A stretch of 64,000 bases of DNA from CAYJIX01 sp964370375 (GCA_964370375.1 CAYJIX010000003.1:33623-97622); one strand, 5' to 3'. Shown: positions 52,446 through 62,162, numbered from the stretch's first letter. Program-made: numbers and translations. The notes: a model not told the origin generated them from the letters alone.

Positions 52446-52955
52446 ATGGACGCGCTTACCTGTTTGTTTACCCGTCGAAGCATCAGAACCTTTACTGATT
52501 CGCCCATACTTCCCAAAGATGTAGAAACGTTGCTCAAAGCAGGCATGGCGGCACCTTCTGCCGGCAATGCTCAACCTTTTCGCTTTGTTGTGGTGACCGA
52601 ACCTGATCTTTTGCAAAAAATCCCTACCATCCATCCTTACGCTGCCATGGCTGCCAATGCTCCTTTGGGCATTTTGGTATGTGCGGATGTGCATAGCGAA
52701 AAGTACCCCGGGTTCTGGGTTCAGGACTGTTCAGCTGCCATCCAAAATATTTTGATCGCAGCAAGGGCCCTATCCATTGGCAGTGTATGGACAGGCATTT
52801 ACCCCGATGAAGAACGCGAAAAAGCCTTTACAGCCATGTTCAACCTGCCAGAAGGAATCCGCCCCCTTGGCCTTGTGGTACTTGGTTTTACCAAACAGCC
52901 CTTTGCGGAGCGTGACACCTTTGATTTGAAAAAGGTGCACTTTAACACGTGGTAG
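52446..52955 (+). CDS. Nitroreductase-family FMN oxidoreductase
   Basis: The 169-residue protein begins with the FMN-phosphate motif FTRRSIRTFTDSPI and continues with MAAPSAGNAQPFRFVVV, ILIAARALSIGSVWTGIYP and a C-terminal LGFTKQPF. This is the short nitroreductase form common in anaerobes, probably a homodimer using NAD(P)H or ferredoxin; the substrate is not known. TGGAGG precedes the ATG by about six bases. It lies 26 bases after corA. Confidence 0.88.
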   Translation: MDALTCLFTRRSIRTFTDSPILPKDVETLLKAGMAAPSAGNAQPFRFVVVTEPDLLQKIPTIHPYAAMAANAPLGILVCADVHSEKYPGFWVQDCSAAIQNILIAARALSIGSVWTGIYPDEEREKAFTAMFNLPEGIRPLGLVVLGFTKQPFAERDTFDLKKVHFNTW

Positions 52956-52976
52956 GCTGGAACCTTAGCAAGCATC

Positions 52977-53025
52977 CTAGTAGCAAGTTTTTGCACAATA
53001 AGATGTGCAAAAGGCTTGCTACTAG
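52977..53025. other. Long near-perfect hairpin between nitroreductase and metK
   Basis: CTAGTAGCAAG (52977-52987) pairs with CTTGCTACTAG (53015-53025), and the inner TTTTGCACA (52989-52997) with TGTGCAAAA (53004-53012), leaving a small internal loop and a six-base apical loop. There is no T tract after it. It could stop transcription weakly, stabilise RNA, or be a small repeat element. Confidence 0.65.
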
Positions 53026-53169
53026 AATTACAAAAGCCCCTGCCACTCTACAAGGGACCTTATACTGGACAGTGATACAAACCCATGCTATGTTGATATG
53101 ATAACTATAGCTGAGCATTGATACTCTTTATAATTACAATCTTTTACGATACTTTTTCATGGAGGCATC

Positions 53170-54345
53170 ATGAATCTTTCCAAAGGCAAATATTATTTCA
53201 CATCCGAATCTGTAACCGAAGGACATCCGGATAAAGTCGCTGACCAAATTTCTGACGCTGTCCTTGATGTTTTGCTTGAACAAGACCCGGATTCTCGCGT
53301 CGCCTGTGAAACCTTAGTCACCACAGGTATGGCCGTAATTGCCGGTGAAATCACAACCAAAGGCTATGCTGACCTGCCAAACGTTGTGCGCGAAACCATT
53401 CGCAATGTGGGCTATAACAGCTCAGAAATGGGCTTTGACTGGCAAACCTGTGCCGTTCTCTCCTCTATTGACAAACAATCCCCTGACATTGCCCAAGGCG
53501 TCAACCGTGACAATCCTGAAAATCAAGGCGCAGGTGACCAAGGCATGATGTTTGGCTTTGCCTGTGACGAAACGCCCACCCTTATGCCGGCACCCATTTA
53601 TTGGGCTCACCAGCTTTCCCTTCAACTCACTAAAGTGCGCAAAGACGGCGACGTGAGCTTTTTCCGCCCTGACGGAAAAACCCAAGTTTCCTTTGAATAT
53701 GTTGACGGAAAGCCTGTGCGCATCAATAACGTGGTTGTTTCTACTCAGCATACCCCCGAAGCTTCTCAGGCAGATATTATTGAAGCTGTTAAAACAAAAG
53801 TCATTCGTCCAATCCTTGAACCCACAGGCTTTTTTAATGAAAAAGACTGCGAAATCTTTATCAACACCACAGGCCGCTTTGTTGTAGGTGGCCCCATGGG
53901 TGATTGTGGCCTTACAGGACGCAAAATCATCAACGACACCTACGGCGGTGCCGGCCACCACGGCGGCGGCGCATTTTCCGGTAAAGACCCCTCCAAGGTA
54001 GACCGCTCAGCAGCCTACATGGCCCGCTATGTGGCTAAAAACATCGTGGCAGCAGGCCTTGCCCCGCGCTGTGAAGTGCAAATCGCCTACTGTATCGGCG
54101 TGGCAGAACCTGTGTCTGTGCTGGTATCGTCCCTTGGTACCGGTGAACTTGGTGACGACGTCTTAACAAAGGCAGTGCGTGATGTTTTTGATCTGCGCCC
54201 CTATCATATCATCCGCAAACTTGACCTTTTGCGCCCCATTTACGGAAAGACCTCCTGTTACGGACACTTTGGACGCGAACTTCCCGAATTTACTTGGGAA
54301 ATGAAAGACGCTGTTGCGGATCTTCGCACCGCTGCCAAGGTATAA
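53170..54345 (+). CDS. metK: S-adenosylmethionine synthetase
   Basis: The 391-residue enzyme begins YYFTSESVTEGHPDKVADQISDAVLD (in part: SVTEGHPDKVADQISD), and contains GAGDQGMMFGFA and the GGGAFSGKDPSKVDRSAAY P-loop region. It makes SAM from methionine and ATP, required for the corrin methylations among much else. GGAGG lies six bases upstream. A consensus -10 TATAAT is at 53129-53134 without an obvious -35. No SAM riboswitch was recognised in the leader. Confidence 0.97.
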   Translation: MNLSKGKYYFTSESVTEGHPDKVADQISDAVLDVLLEQDPDSRVACETLVTTGMAVIAGEITTKGYADLPNVVRETIRNVGYNSSEMGFDWQTCAVLSSIDKQSPDIAQGVNRDNPENQGAGDQGMMFGFACDETPTLMPAPIYWAHQLSLQLTKVRKDGDVSFFRPDGKTQVSFEYVDGKPVRINNVVVSTQHTPEASQADIIEAVKTKVIRPILEPTGFFNEKDCEIFINTTGRFVVGGPMGDCGLTGRKIINDTYGGAGHHGGGAFSGKDPSKVDRSAAYMARYVAKNIVAAGLAPRCEVQIAYCIGVAEPVSVLVSSLGTGELGDDVLTKAVRDVFDLRPYHIIRKLDLLRPIYGKTSCYGHFGRELPEFTWEMKDAVADLRTAAKV

Positions 54346-54393
54346 TAAGCTTTAACGCATTTGGCGACGATATGTTGCCAACGTACTATAGCT

Positions 54394-54450
54394 CAAAAGC
54401 GCACCAAGATACTCATATGTTTTGCATATGTTTAGCTTGGTGCGCTTTTG
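54394..54450. terminator. Terminator-like hairpin after metK
   Basis: CAAAAGCGCACCAAG (54394-54408) and CTTGGTGCGCTTTTG (54436-54450) form a perfect 15-bp stem whose descending arm ends in TTTTG. The loop contains a CATATG repeat that can pair again. The A/T symmetry suggests bidirectional termination between metK and the convergent permease gene. Confidence 0.8.
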
Positions 54451-54543
54451 TAGTAATGCCACAAACAATCACGCCTTTAACAGGTTGTCAAAAAATACTA
54501 TACGAACATTTTTATTAAAAGTATTTGAAACAAACTATTGGGG

Positions 54544-54628
54544 CATCCTGTTAAGGATGACGTTTCAAAGCCTGCGCACTACATAGGCATATAGGCCGTG
54601 TGGCGCGCTTGCTCCTATGCATATAGGA
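54544..54628. repeat. Small cluster of short palindromes
   Basis: CATCCT-GTTA-AGGATG (54544-54559) and TCCTAT-GCAT-ATAGGA (54613-54628) are six-base stems with four-base loops. Between them, GGCATATAGGCC adds a weak palindrome. The style resembles the arrays at 30990 and 51085 but shares no clear sequence with them. It lies in a 307-bp gap that otherwise holds only the metK terminator. Confidence 0.4.
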
Positions 54629-54652
54629 CAAAACCTCACTATATCCAACCTG

Positions 54653-55966
54653 TTAGATAACGGTATACAGGTAGTATATCAAAAACACCGCAAAGCCGTA
54701 CATGGCCTTGTGAATCTGGTTTGCTTGACCTGCACAAAGCTTAAGAACCAAATACGCCAATACGGCAAGGGCCAAGCCGCTTGCTATATTAAAGGTTAAA
54801 AGGGTCATGGCTATGGCTATAAACGCAGGTAGATATTCTGTTTTATCGTCATAGTTGATCTTGCGCATGGATGTTAGCATTTGAAATCCGATGTAGGCTA
54901 GCACAGGCCCTGTGGCTGCGCTTGGAATCATCAAGGCAACAGCTGTAAACAACAAGGTTATGGCAAAAAAGAATGCCGTGCATATGGCAGTTAAACCCGT
55001 TCTGCCGCCGGCTTCAACGCCGCTTGCGCTTTCCAAATACGTTGTCATGGTTGGCATGCAAAAAAGGCTTCCCGCAACAGAGGATACGGAATCCACCTTA
55101 AAACATTGCTCTATTTTGTCCATATTGCCGTTTTTATCTATCCAGCCGGCCCTATTGCCCACGCCAAGAATAGCCCCCATAAGGCTAAAAAAATCCGTCA
55201 CAAAAAACACAAAGATCCATGGAACATATTCTGCCTTAAAAACACCTACAATATCAACGGCAAAGGCAACATCCGCCATACTTTTTGGCACATGAAACCA
55301 CGTTTCAGGCACTTGAGTTAATCCCATGGGAATACCAAGTATGGTTGTAAGCAGTATGGCAATAATAATGCTTCCTTTGATTTTTCGCACTTCTAGGATC
55401 AAAATAAACAAAAAGCCCATACAAAAAAGCATGGCCTTAGGATCGGTAAGATCGCCAAAAACAAAGGTGTTGCTTTTGGCATTTGCCACAACAATACCAC
55501 TGCTTTTTAAACCGATAAGTGCGATAAAAAGCCCAATCCCTGCACTTATGGATATTTTGATGCTGCCGGGGATGGCCTTTACCACAAGTTCTCGTAAACC
55601 TATGTAGGTGGTAAGAACAAACAGCACACCACTGACAAATATCGCGCCAAACACAACGTCAATGGGCATAACCCCCTGTGCAACCACTGTTCCGACGATG
55701 GCTACACTTGTCATACCCGGAGCCAAGGCAAAAGGACGATTGGCGTATAATCCCATGGCCACAGTGGATAGGCATACAAAAAAAACCAAGGCCGTTAACG
55801 AGGCACCTTTGTCAAGGCCAACATCAGCCAGCACATTTGGAACAACTGCTAGCACATAGGCCATGGTGGCAAAGGTTGTTAAACCTGCCAAACATTCTGT
55901 TTGGATGTCTGTATTGTTTGCACGCAGGTGAAAAAAGCGGTCTAGATACCGAAACAAGCTGGACAT
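54653..55966 (-). CDS. NCS2/AzgA-family purine permease
   Basis: The 437-residue protein has twelve or more hydrophobic helices. FHLRANNTDIQTECLAGLTTFATMAYVL (in part: TDIQTECLAGLTTFATMAY) is the AzgA-type start. ANRPFALAPGMTS, FFVTDFFSLMGAILGVGNRAG and SGVEAGGRTGLTAI follow. The AzgA branch imports adenine, guanine or hypoxanthine with protons. No purine riboswitch is visible in the minus-strand leader. GGAG lies upstream of the ATG. Confidence 0.9.
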   Translation of the reverse strand: MSSLFRYLDRFFHLRANNTDIQTECLAGLTTFATMAYVLAVVPNVLADVGLDKGASLTALVFFVCLSTVAMGLYANRPFALAPGMTSVAIVGTVVAQGVMPIDVVFGAIFVSGVLFVLTTYIGLRELVVKAIPGSIKISISAGIGLFIALIGLKSSGIVVANAKSNTFVFGDLTDPKAMLFCMGFLFILILEVRKIKGSIIIAILLTTILGIPMGLTQVPETWFHVPKSMADVAFAVDIVGVFKAEYVPWIFVFFVTDFFSLMGAILGVGNRAGWIDKNGNMDKIEQCFKVDSVSSVAGSLFCMPTMTTYLESASGVEAGGRTGLTAICTAFFFAITLLFTAVALMIPSAATGPVLAYIGFQMLTSMRKINYDDKTEYLPAFIAIAMTLLTFNIASGLALAVLAYLVLKLCAGQANQIHKAMYGFAVFLIYYLYTVI

Positions 55967-56246
55967 GCCCTCTCCTTAGCGTAAAATGAAGCAATATTCT
56001 TTCAAGGAGCACCACAATTACAAAGTATAACCTGTTACTATCGTTAATGAACATGTACCATCAATGAAAGTTTGTCAATCCTATGAACCACCACTTATAA
56101 ACCCTCATTTCAAGCTTTCTGTCCGCAAAATTCTATAAACATCTACCATGCACTGCCCTATTTTGTCGTAGCCTTTTGGGCCTCTTTGGTATATCTTAAA
56201 CCTACCTAGCTTATTATCTATACCCATCACTTATGGAGGTTTGTAC

Positions 56247-56939
56247 ATGAGCGTTGAAGTCACTTGGTATGGTCATGCTGCTGTGCAGGTTCGCAGTGGC
56301 GGAGTTTCTGTTGTTATTGATCCTTTTTTTAGCCATAACCCCACCTGCCCTGTTACTTACAAAGACATTGGTACCCCTGATGTGGTTTTGGTAACCCATG
56401 ACCATGGCGACCATACAGGCGATGCCGTGGCCTTGTGTGTTGAAACAGGTGCTGTGTGTGGCTGCATTGTGGGAACAGCATCGCGCCTTATCGAGGCCGG
56501 CCTTCCTGCTGACCAAGTCCCTGCCGGCATAGGCTTTAATATTGGTGGCAGTATTGAAGTTAAAGGCGCGCGCATAACAATGGTGCAAGCCTTCCATTCC
56601 TCTGATTCCAGTGTCCCCGTGGGCTATGTGGTATCCATGCCTGACGGATTTACCTTTTATCATGCCGGAGATACGGGCATTTTTGGCGATATGGAGCTTA
56701 TTGGGAGCCTTTATCCGCTCAACATGGCCTTTTTACCATGCGGTGGTTTTTTTACCATGGACAGCTACCAAGCAGCCCATGCCGCAAGGCTCCTTAATGT
56801 GCCTGTTCTTGCACCTATTCATTGGGGAACGTTTCCGGTTATTGAAAAAGACACCGATGCCTTGCGTGAGCATTTGACTTCTATTGCGCCCAACTGCCTT
56901 TTAGCTGAGCTTGTACCCGGGCAAACCTCGTTGTTTTAA
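56247..56939 (+). CDS. Metallo-beta-lactamase-fold hydrolase (UPF0173 type)
   Basis: The 230-residue protein starts VEVTWYGHAAVQVRSGG and has IDPFF, the zinc motif VTHDHGDHTGD, MVQAFHSS, YHAGDTGIFGDM and APIHWGTFP. These match UPF0173 metal-dependent hydrolases related to UlaG, whose physiological substrates are mostly unknown. GGAGG at about 56234 supports the ATG at 56247; a TTG two codons upstream is possible. It appears to be a single gene. Confidence 0.9.
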   Translation: MSVEVTWYGHAAVQVRSGGVSVVIDPFFSHNPTCPVTYKDIGTPDVVLVTHDHGDHTGDAVALCVETGAVCGCIVGTASRLIEAGLPADQVPAGIGFNIGGSIEVKGARITMVQAFHSSDSSVPVGYVVSMPDGFTFYHAGDTGIFGDMELIGSLYPLNMAFLPCGGFFTMDSYQAAHAARLLNVPVLAPIHWGTFPVIEKDTDALREHLTSIAPNCLLAELVPGQTSLF

Positions 56940-57164
56940 CCTGCTTATAGGGGGGCCCCTTTCAAAGATCAGGCTTTCAGCTTAACCGTGCAGTAGATTG
57001 GTCAGAACCTTGAAAACGTCCTCATGTAAAAGCATTTACACAGCAAAAAATGCATAAAGCATCAAGGCCTCACCTGTTTGACTTATAAAGCAAGAACCCT
57101 ATACTGTGCTTGATGTGCTTTTTTGTAGTACAGCCTGATAATCCCTTCTTGTTTCGGAGCGTTT

Positions 57165-58355
57165 GTGACCACTGTCCCCTTACTTCAACGGCAACTATTG
57201 CGCGAGCTGTTTCATTTGTTCGTTTTGATCTTGTGCGTTCTACTCACGCTCATCTTGATCAGTCGTGCGGTGCAGATGCGTGATCTTTTTTTAGGGCTTG
57301 ATTTGGGCCTTGTAGATACGGTCTTGCTTTTTTCATTCATGTCGCCAGTTTTTCTTATGCTCATCATTCCGGTGTCCTGCATGCTCAGTGCCTTTTTGAC
57401 CATTTTGCGCATGAGCACCGACAGAGAGCTTGTGGCCCTTAAAGCAGGCGGCGTAAGTATTTATCAATTGTTGCCCATACCGTTATTGTTTAGTGTGCTT
57501 TGCATGGGGCTAACATTATGGGTTTCCATGCATTGGCTTGCTTGGGGCATGGGGCATTTTCGCGAAACCATCCTTGAGGTGGCCACAACAAGGGCCAGAA
57601 TTGTTGTTCAACCAGGTGTCTTTAATACAGATTTTCCAAATGTTGTCCTTTATGCCCGTAAGGTAGACCCCGCGAGCGGCGAAATGCAGCAAGTCCTTGT
57701 AGACGATAAAAGCCAAGCTGAGCGCAAACTGGTCATTCTTGCGCCTGTGGGCCGAATTACCACAGACACAGAAAAAGGAGACCTAGTATTTCAATTAGAA
57801 AATGGGCAAATTTATTCCACAACAAAGCAAGCAAGCTCGTTACTACAATTCGATAATTACCAGGTACGCCTGCCTTTAACATCCATGCTCAAAAGCGTTG
57901 ACCTTGGAGAAATTCGACCTAAAGAAATGTCGTGGAGTCGTTTGAACAGCTCGGAAGTGACAGAAAAACTTTTAAACAACAAAGAGTTTGCCAACAGCGT
58001 GAGTGTAGAGCTGCACAAACGCTGGGCCTACCCTATGGCCTGTATTGCTTTGACGCTGTTTGTGTTACCTTTGGCTGCTGCCTTTGAAGGGGTTCATCGC
58101 CAAACAGGTATTGCCATTGCGCTTGTCATGTTTTTTGTCTATTACGGGCTCATGTCCATGGGCATGAGCATGGGAGAAACAGGCACGCTGCCGCCCATTG
58201 TGGGCTTGTGGGCACCCAACATGCTTTTTTTGATTGCAGGAAGCATTGGTATTTATTTAACAGGGCGAGAACATGTTCCGCAATTTTCGCAAATGCTGAA
58301 TCACTTTTTTCATACATTGCGTCGCTTACGTAAAAAGCAGGAAGAGTTAGCATGA
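57165..58355 (+). CDS. lptF: Lipopolysaccharide export permease LptF
   Basis: The 396-residue YjgP/YjgQ-family protein has three helices at each end and a periplasmic beta-jellyroll domain (about 130-280). LISRAVQMRDLFLG, MSTDRELVALKAGGVSIYQLL and the C-terminal GETGTLPPIVGLWAPNM are characteristic. With LptG and LptB it extracts LPS from the inner membrane, so the organism is an LPS-bearing Gram-negative. It starts at GTG with CGGAG upstream. The lptG ATG overlaps its stop. Confidence 0.93.
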   Translation: MTTVPLLQRQLLRELFHLFVLILCVLLTLILISRAVQMRDLFLGLDLGLVDTVLLFSFMSPVFLMLIIPVSCMLSAFLTILRMSTDRELVALKAGGVSIYQLLPIPLLFSVLCMGLTLWVSMHWLAWGMGHFRETILEVATTRARIVVQPGVFNTDFPNVVLYARKVDPASGEMQQVLVDDKSQAERKLVILAPVGRITTDTEKGDLVFQLENGQIYSTTKQASSLLQFDNYQVRLPLTSMLKSVDLGEIRPKEMSWSRLNSSEVTEKLLNNKEFANSVSVELHKRWAYPMACIALTLFVLPLAAAFEGVHRQTGIAIALVMFFVYYGLMSMGMSMGETGTLPPIVGLWAPNMLFLIAGSIGIYLTGREHVPQFSQMLNHFFHTLRRLRKKQEELA

Positions 58356-59449
58356 CTTTGCTTTTCCGCTACTTAGCCCGCAACAACGCACAGCTCCTAC
58401 TGCCCACTTTGGCTTTGGGCATTGGTATTTATATTTTAACAGATCTTTTTGAACGCCTTGACAATTTCATTGAAGCAGATGTGCCCTTTCAAGTGGTGGC
58501 CATCTATTTTATTGTTAAAATTCCGCTGGTAATTTCCCAGCTTTTACCTGTTATTTTTTTGCTTTCTGCTGTTATTCAGCTTTGCCTTATGGACAGGAGC
58601 CGTGAGCTAACCGCGCTGCAAGCCGGCGGTATTTCGTTGGCTGTGGCAGCCAAAGCACTTATTATATGTGGGGCTTTTTGGGGTTGTGTGCAACTTGGCT
58701 TTTCTGAATGGATTGGTATTGCCGGGGAGCGCAAATCCTCAAACATCTGGCAAGAGGATGTCCGTAAAAAAAATCTAGCGGCCATTGTTCTACATAATGT
58801 TTGGTTTACCGAAGGAGATTGGGTTATCTCCATCGGAAGCTTAAACCCCAACTCCACAGGAAACAACCTTACAGGGTACAAGTTTTCTGAAGGATTACAA
58901 ACACTTGATCAGATTGTGCAAGCGCCTACATTTACAGCAACACCCGGAAATTGGCAGTTGCGCAATGCAGAAATCCATACCCCAAGCACGTTTACGCGAG
59001 AAACTAAACCCTTACTTGAACTTCAACTTGCCCAAAACCCAGCCACCTTTAGGCTGGTACAAAACACAAAACCTCAACAGTTGCCTTTATGGCATCTTGG
59101 TGATACTATTGACAAATTACGTGCTGCCGGCTCAAATGTTGAAGCCTTGCGCACAGCGTGGCACATGAAATTATCCTACGCCTTTTCACTGGTGGTTATG
59201 GCCATGTTGGCTGTGGCGATTGTTTCATGGAGCAGCAATATCTATGTGGCGGCGGCCATGTCGCTGGTCTGTACATTTTTGTTTTATGCCCTATATACCA
59301 TAGGCACAAGCCTTGGTGAGCTTGGCGCGTTGCCACCTTTTTTGGCAGCCTGGGGTGCAAATATTGTGGCAATGTTATGTGCTTCTGTGCGGCTTGCACC
59401 ATTGTTTGTAACGTATTTTTCTAAACGAAATCGTGCTAATTTTTCATAA
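58352..59449 (+). CDS. lptG: Lipopolysaccharide export permease LptG
   Basis: The 365-residue partner of LptF: LLFRYLARNNAQLLLPTLALG at the start, MDRSRELTALQAGGISLA after the third helix, a periplasmic domain (about 125-255), then three helices ending with GTSLGELGALPPFLAAWGANI. Its four-base overlap with lptF suggests coupled synthesis of the heterodimer. It ends 15 bases before the next gene. Confidence 0.92.
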   Translation: MTLLFRYLARNNAQLLLPTLALGIGIYILTDLFERLDNFIEADVPFQVVAIYFIVKIPLVISQLLPVIFLLSAVIQLCLMDRSRELTALQAGGISLAVAAKALIICGAFWGCVQLGFSEWIGIAGERKSSNIWQEDVRKKNLAAIVLHNVWFTEGDWVISIGSLNPNSTGNNLTGYKFSEGLQTLDQIVQAPTFTATPGNWQLRNAEIHTPSTFTRETKPLLELQLAQNPATFRLVQNTKPQQLPLWHLGDTIDKLRAAGSNVEALRTAWHMKLSYAFSLVVMAMLAVAIVSWSSNIYVAAAMSLVCTFLFYALYTIGTSLGELGALPPFLAAWGANIVAMLCASVRLAPLFVTYFSKRNRANFS

Positions 59450-59464
59450 CAATGAGGGATCCAA

Positions 59465-60292
59465 ATGTCTAAAAAATTCTATTGGCTTAGCCTTGCCCTT
59501 TTGTGGGGCGCGCTCACCGTCCTTTTGCTAACTTGGGCTCAAGGCACTGCCAGCGCAGCACAATCACAAAACAACCAGGCTGTGCCGTCTGAAGCTGTAA
59601 TGGACGCGCTAAAAACTCTTTTGCAAGAAAATCCGGAACTTGTGCTGGAGATTTTGCGCAAACACAGCGAAGAAGTACTGGACATTGCCCAGCAAGGAGC
59701 CAATCAACGTCGCCAAAAAGGCTTTCTTACCCAATGGAAGCAAGATTTAACCCAACCCAAAAAATATGACATTGTTGACCGTCCCATGCGCGGACCAAGC
59801 GATGCGCCTGTGACCATTGTGGCCTACTCTGATTTTACTTGCCCTTATTGCAAACAAGCTGCAGACACTATCAAAACCCTACTCAATACGCGTAATGGAA
59901 AAATCCGCTATGTTTTTAAAGGGTTTTCTTTTAACACAACAGGCACTGCTCGTAAGGCTAACGAATATTTTGCTGCGGCCGGCCTACAAAGCCCTGAAAA
60001 AGCGTGGGCTTTGTACGACCTTTTGTTTGCCCAAAATGAAGAGCTTATCCGCCAAGGAGAAACCTTTCTCAAACAAGCAGCCGCACAGGTTGGCCTTGAC
60101 ATGAAGCGCCTTGCCCAAGACATAGCAGGCCGTGTGGTCAAAGAACAGATTGAAGACGATGCGCAAGAAGCCGTTCGCCTTGGCATACAAGGGACTCCGT
60201 ACTTCTTAGTTAACAATCTTGTTGTACGCGGTGCTTTGCCCATCGAACTTTTCAACACAGCCATCAATACGGCCCTTGCAAACAGTAAATAG
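59465..60292 (+). CDS. DsbA-family thiol:disulfide interchange protein
   Basis: A signal peptide or anchor (about 1-32, WLSLALLWGALTVLLLTWA, ending SAA) precedes a helical region (about 40-90) like the DsbA-N-terminal/Com1 oligomerisation segment. The thioredoxin fold follows with active site YSDFTCPYCKQA and the cis-proline loop GIQGTPYFLVNN. It acts in the periplasm as an oxidase or isomerase of disulfides. Of 275 residues, the layout is closest to ScsC/BdbD-like proteins. GAGGGA lies upstream. Confidence 0.9.
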   Translation: MSKKFYWLSLALLWGALTVLLLTWAQGTASAAQSQNNQAVPSEAVMDALKTLLQENPELVLEILRKHSEEVLDIAQQGANQRRQKGFLTQWKQDLTQPKKYDIVDRPMRGPSDAPVTIVAYSDFTCPYCKQAADTIKTLLNTRNGKIRYVFKGFSFNTTGTARKANEYFAAAGLQSPEKAWALYDLLFAQNEELIRQGETFLKQAAAQVGLDMKRLAQDIAGRVVKEQIEDDAQEAVRLGIQGTPYFLVNNLVVRGALPIELFNTAINTALANSK

Positions 60293-60309
60293 CTTTAGTG
60301 AGAGAAGTT

Positions 60310-61134
60310 ATGACCGTTGTCTTCTGTATTGACGATAACCCACATTACCTTATGCTGTTCAAGGTGGCGGTACGCTCGCTTTTGGCGCTGCATCCAAATG
60401 CAAGGATTGTCTGCGTGTATGCAGGGTCTGACGAAGCCCTTATGAAAGATGTTCGCCAAGAAGGTGCCGTACTTGCGCGCTATCAGCCCACATTAACCCC
60501 TGTTATCATTCCTCCTCAATTTCATAATTGTATTGGGGCTTTTTTAAAGCTGGAATTGGCCCTTATTCCGGAACTTGCTGACTGCCCTAAGATTATTTAT
60601 TGTGACAGTGATGTTATGTTTATACGCTCAATGGACGAATTATGGCAACAGGAGCCAGTCTATATGAGCATGGCAAGAGAGGCCACCTCGCTTTTTTACC
60701 ACGAATGTGAACGCATGGACTATACATGGAGAGGCAACACGTACATAGCCCCCATGCCTTTTCCCATTTATACTTTTAGCAGTGGCGTGGTTTTGTTCAA
60801 CCTGAACAAGCTTCGCCGTCATGATTATATTCATAACTTCCTAGCTTTTTGCGCCCAAAACGTACACCGTATCGGCAATTTAGACCAATCCTTGCTCAAC
60901 TATTTTTTTGGCAAACATATCCACAAACTTGACCCATGCTGGAACCGCCCCCCGTACCACCAAGACGCCCTAGATACAGGCCATGTAATCCACTTTCACG
61001 GTCCAAAACCGTGGAATGTCAAGGCGCCTGCCTCGTTTGAGTATCTGCGAATTGGTCAGTTTTGGGCAGCTCGCGACATTTGGCGCGACTGGCTTACTGC
61101 TGAGGAGCGCAGCCTTGTGGACACATGGGAGTAG
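60310..61134 (+). CDS. Glycosyltransferase family 8 protein
   Basis: The 274-residue protein starts VVFCIDDNPHYL and has the metal-binding DxD in IIYCDSDVMF, SSGVVLFNLNKLRRHD, NLDQSLLNYFF and the C-terminal HFHGPKPW, the features of GT8 galactosyl-/glucosyltransferases that often act on LPS core. The start at 60310 has GAGAAG upstream; a GTG at 60298 is also in frame. It follows the DsbA-like gene and precedes ribF by eight bases. The acceptor is not predictable. Confidence 0.88.
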   Translation: MTVVFCIDDNPHYLMLFKVAVRSLLALHPNARIVCVYAGSDEALMKDVRQEGAVLARYQPTLTPVIIPPQFHNCIGAFLKLELALIPELADCPKIIYCDSDVMFIRSMDELWQQEPVYMSMAREATSLFYHECERMDYTWRGNTYIAPMPFPIYTFSSGVVLFNLNKLRRHDYIHNFLAFCAQNVHRIGNLDQSLLNYFFGKHIHKLDPCWNRPPYHQDALDTGHVIHFHGPKPWNVKAPASFEYLRIGQFWAARDIWRDWLTAEERSLVDTWE

Positions 61135-61142
61135 GGCCGCTG

Positions 61143-62162
61143 ATGCATGTTTTTGCCTCCTTTGAAAACGCCAAGCGCGAAATTTCTGCTCTGCCGTTAT
61201 GTCAAGGATCTTGCGTATGCGTGGGCAACTTTGACGGCGTACACCTTGGACATCAAGCCCTCTTTGCTCTTGCCAAGCAACATGCGGCAGGACGCCCCGT
61301 CGTTGCCCTAACCTTTGATCCTCATCCTGCATGCGTAGTGACAAACGCGCTTTTACAGCAGCTTGTGGATACAGACACAAAAAGCCAACTTCTTGCCAAA
61401 GCCGGCGCAGATCATGTGGTTGTGCTGTCCTTCACCCCAGAAATGGCGGCCCTTAGCCCTGAGCAATTTGTGGAGTACGTCTTGGTTGATGCATTGCAAA
61501 GTCAAGTGCTTATTGCAGGCTACGATTTTACCCTTGGAAAAAACCAAGCAGGCACTCTAGACTATCTCCGTCAATTGGGGGAAAAGTGCGGGTTTTGTGT
61601 GCACAAGCTCCCCCCTTTTGTGCTGGATAATGCCGCAGTTAGCTCAACACGGATCCGCAAGGCCATCGAACAAGGCAAGGTTTTTGAGGCTGCTCGTCTG
61701 CTTGGACGTTACCATAGCGTTCGCGGCACGGTGCTGCACGGTCAAAAGCGCGGACAAGCTTTGCTAAACACACCTACAGCCAACCTTTCTGCGACAAAAC
61801 TTCTGCTGCCAAAACCAGGTGTTTACGCAACCTTTTGCCGTATTATACCACAAGGCGCGCCTGCAAATATTGACAAAAAAACCTGTGCAGGTGAACAGGC
61901 TCCTGTTTTCAAAGCGGTGACAAATGTTGGCTACAATCCCACATTCAATCTTGGTTCGTTGTCTGTGGAAAGTCACCTTTTGGATTTTCAGGGTGATATA
62001 TATGAGCATGGCCTTGAAGTTTTTTTTGTGCAACGCCTGCGTGACGAGCAACGGTTTGCCAACATTCAAGAGCTTATGGATCAAATCAAACAAGATACAG
62101 CATCAGCAAGGGCCCTATTGCAAACAGCACCTTTGACGCTATCAAGCCCACGCACGCCCTAA
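61143..62162 (+). CDS. ribF: Bifunctional riboflavin kinase / FAD synthetase
   Basis: The N-terminal nucleotidyltransferase domain (about 1-180) shows VCVGNFDGVHLGHQAL, TFDPHP, IAGYDFTLGKNQAGT and SSTRIRKAIEQG. The C-terminal flavokinase domain (about 185-320) shows GTVLHGQKRGQALLNTPTANL, KAVTNVGYNPTF and ESHLLDF. It makes FMN and FAD. The family's GxPTAN motif is NTPTAN here. The start with GGAGTAGGG upstream is preferred over an ATG 18 bases earlier that lies in the GT8 gene. It has 339 residues. Confidence 0.95.
   Translation: MHVFASFENAKREISALPLCQGSCVCVGNFDGVHLGHQALFALAKQHAAGRPVVALTFDPHPACVVTNALLQQLVDTDTKSQLLAKAGADHVVVLSFTPEMAALSPEQFVEYVLVDALQSQVLIAGYDFTLGKNQAGTLDYLRQLGEKCGFCVHKLPPFVLDNAAVSSTRIRKAIEQGKVFEAARLLGRYHSVRGTVLHGQKRGQALLNTPTANLSATKLLLPKPGVYATFCRIIPQGAPANIDKKTCAGEQAPVFKAVTNVGYNPTFNLGSLSVESHLLDFQGDIYEHGLEVFFVQRLRDEQRFANIQELMDQIKQDTASARALLQTAPLTLSSPRTP

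Noticed and set aside
53026..53169. Possible SAM riboswitch before metK
   Set aside because: The leader lacks the recognisable helices and junction sequences of SAM-I or SAM-II classes; only a -10 box and ribosome site were seen.
55967..56246. Possible purine riboswitch before the NCS2 permease
   Set aside because: No purine-aptamer loop or junction sequences were found on the minus strand; the region seems to hold only promoters for divergent genes.
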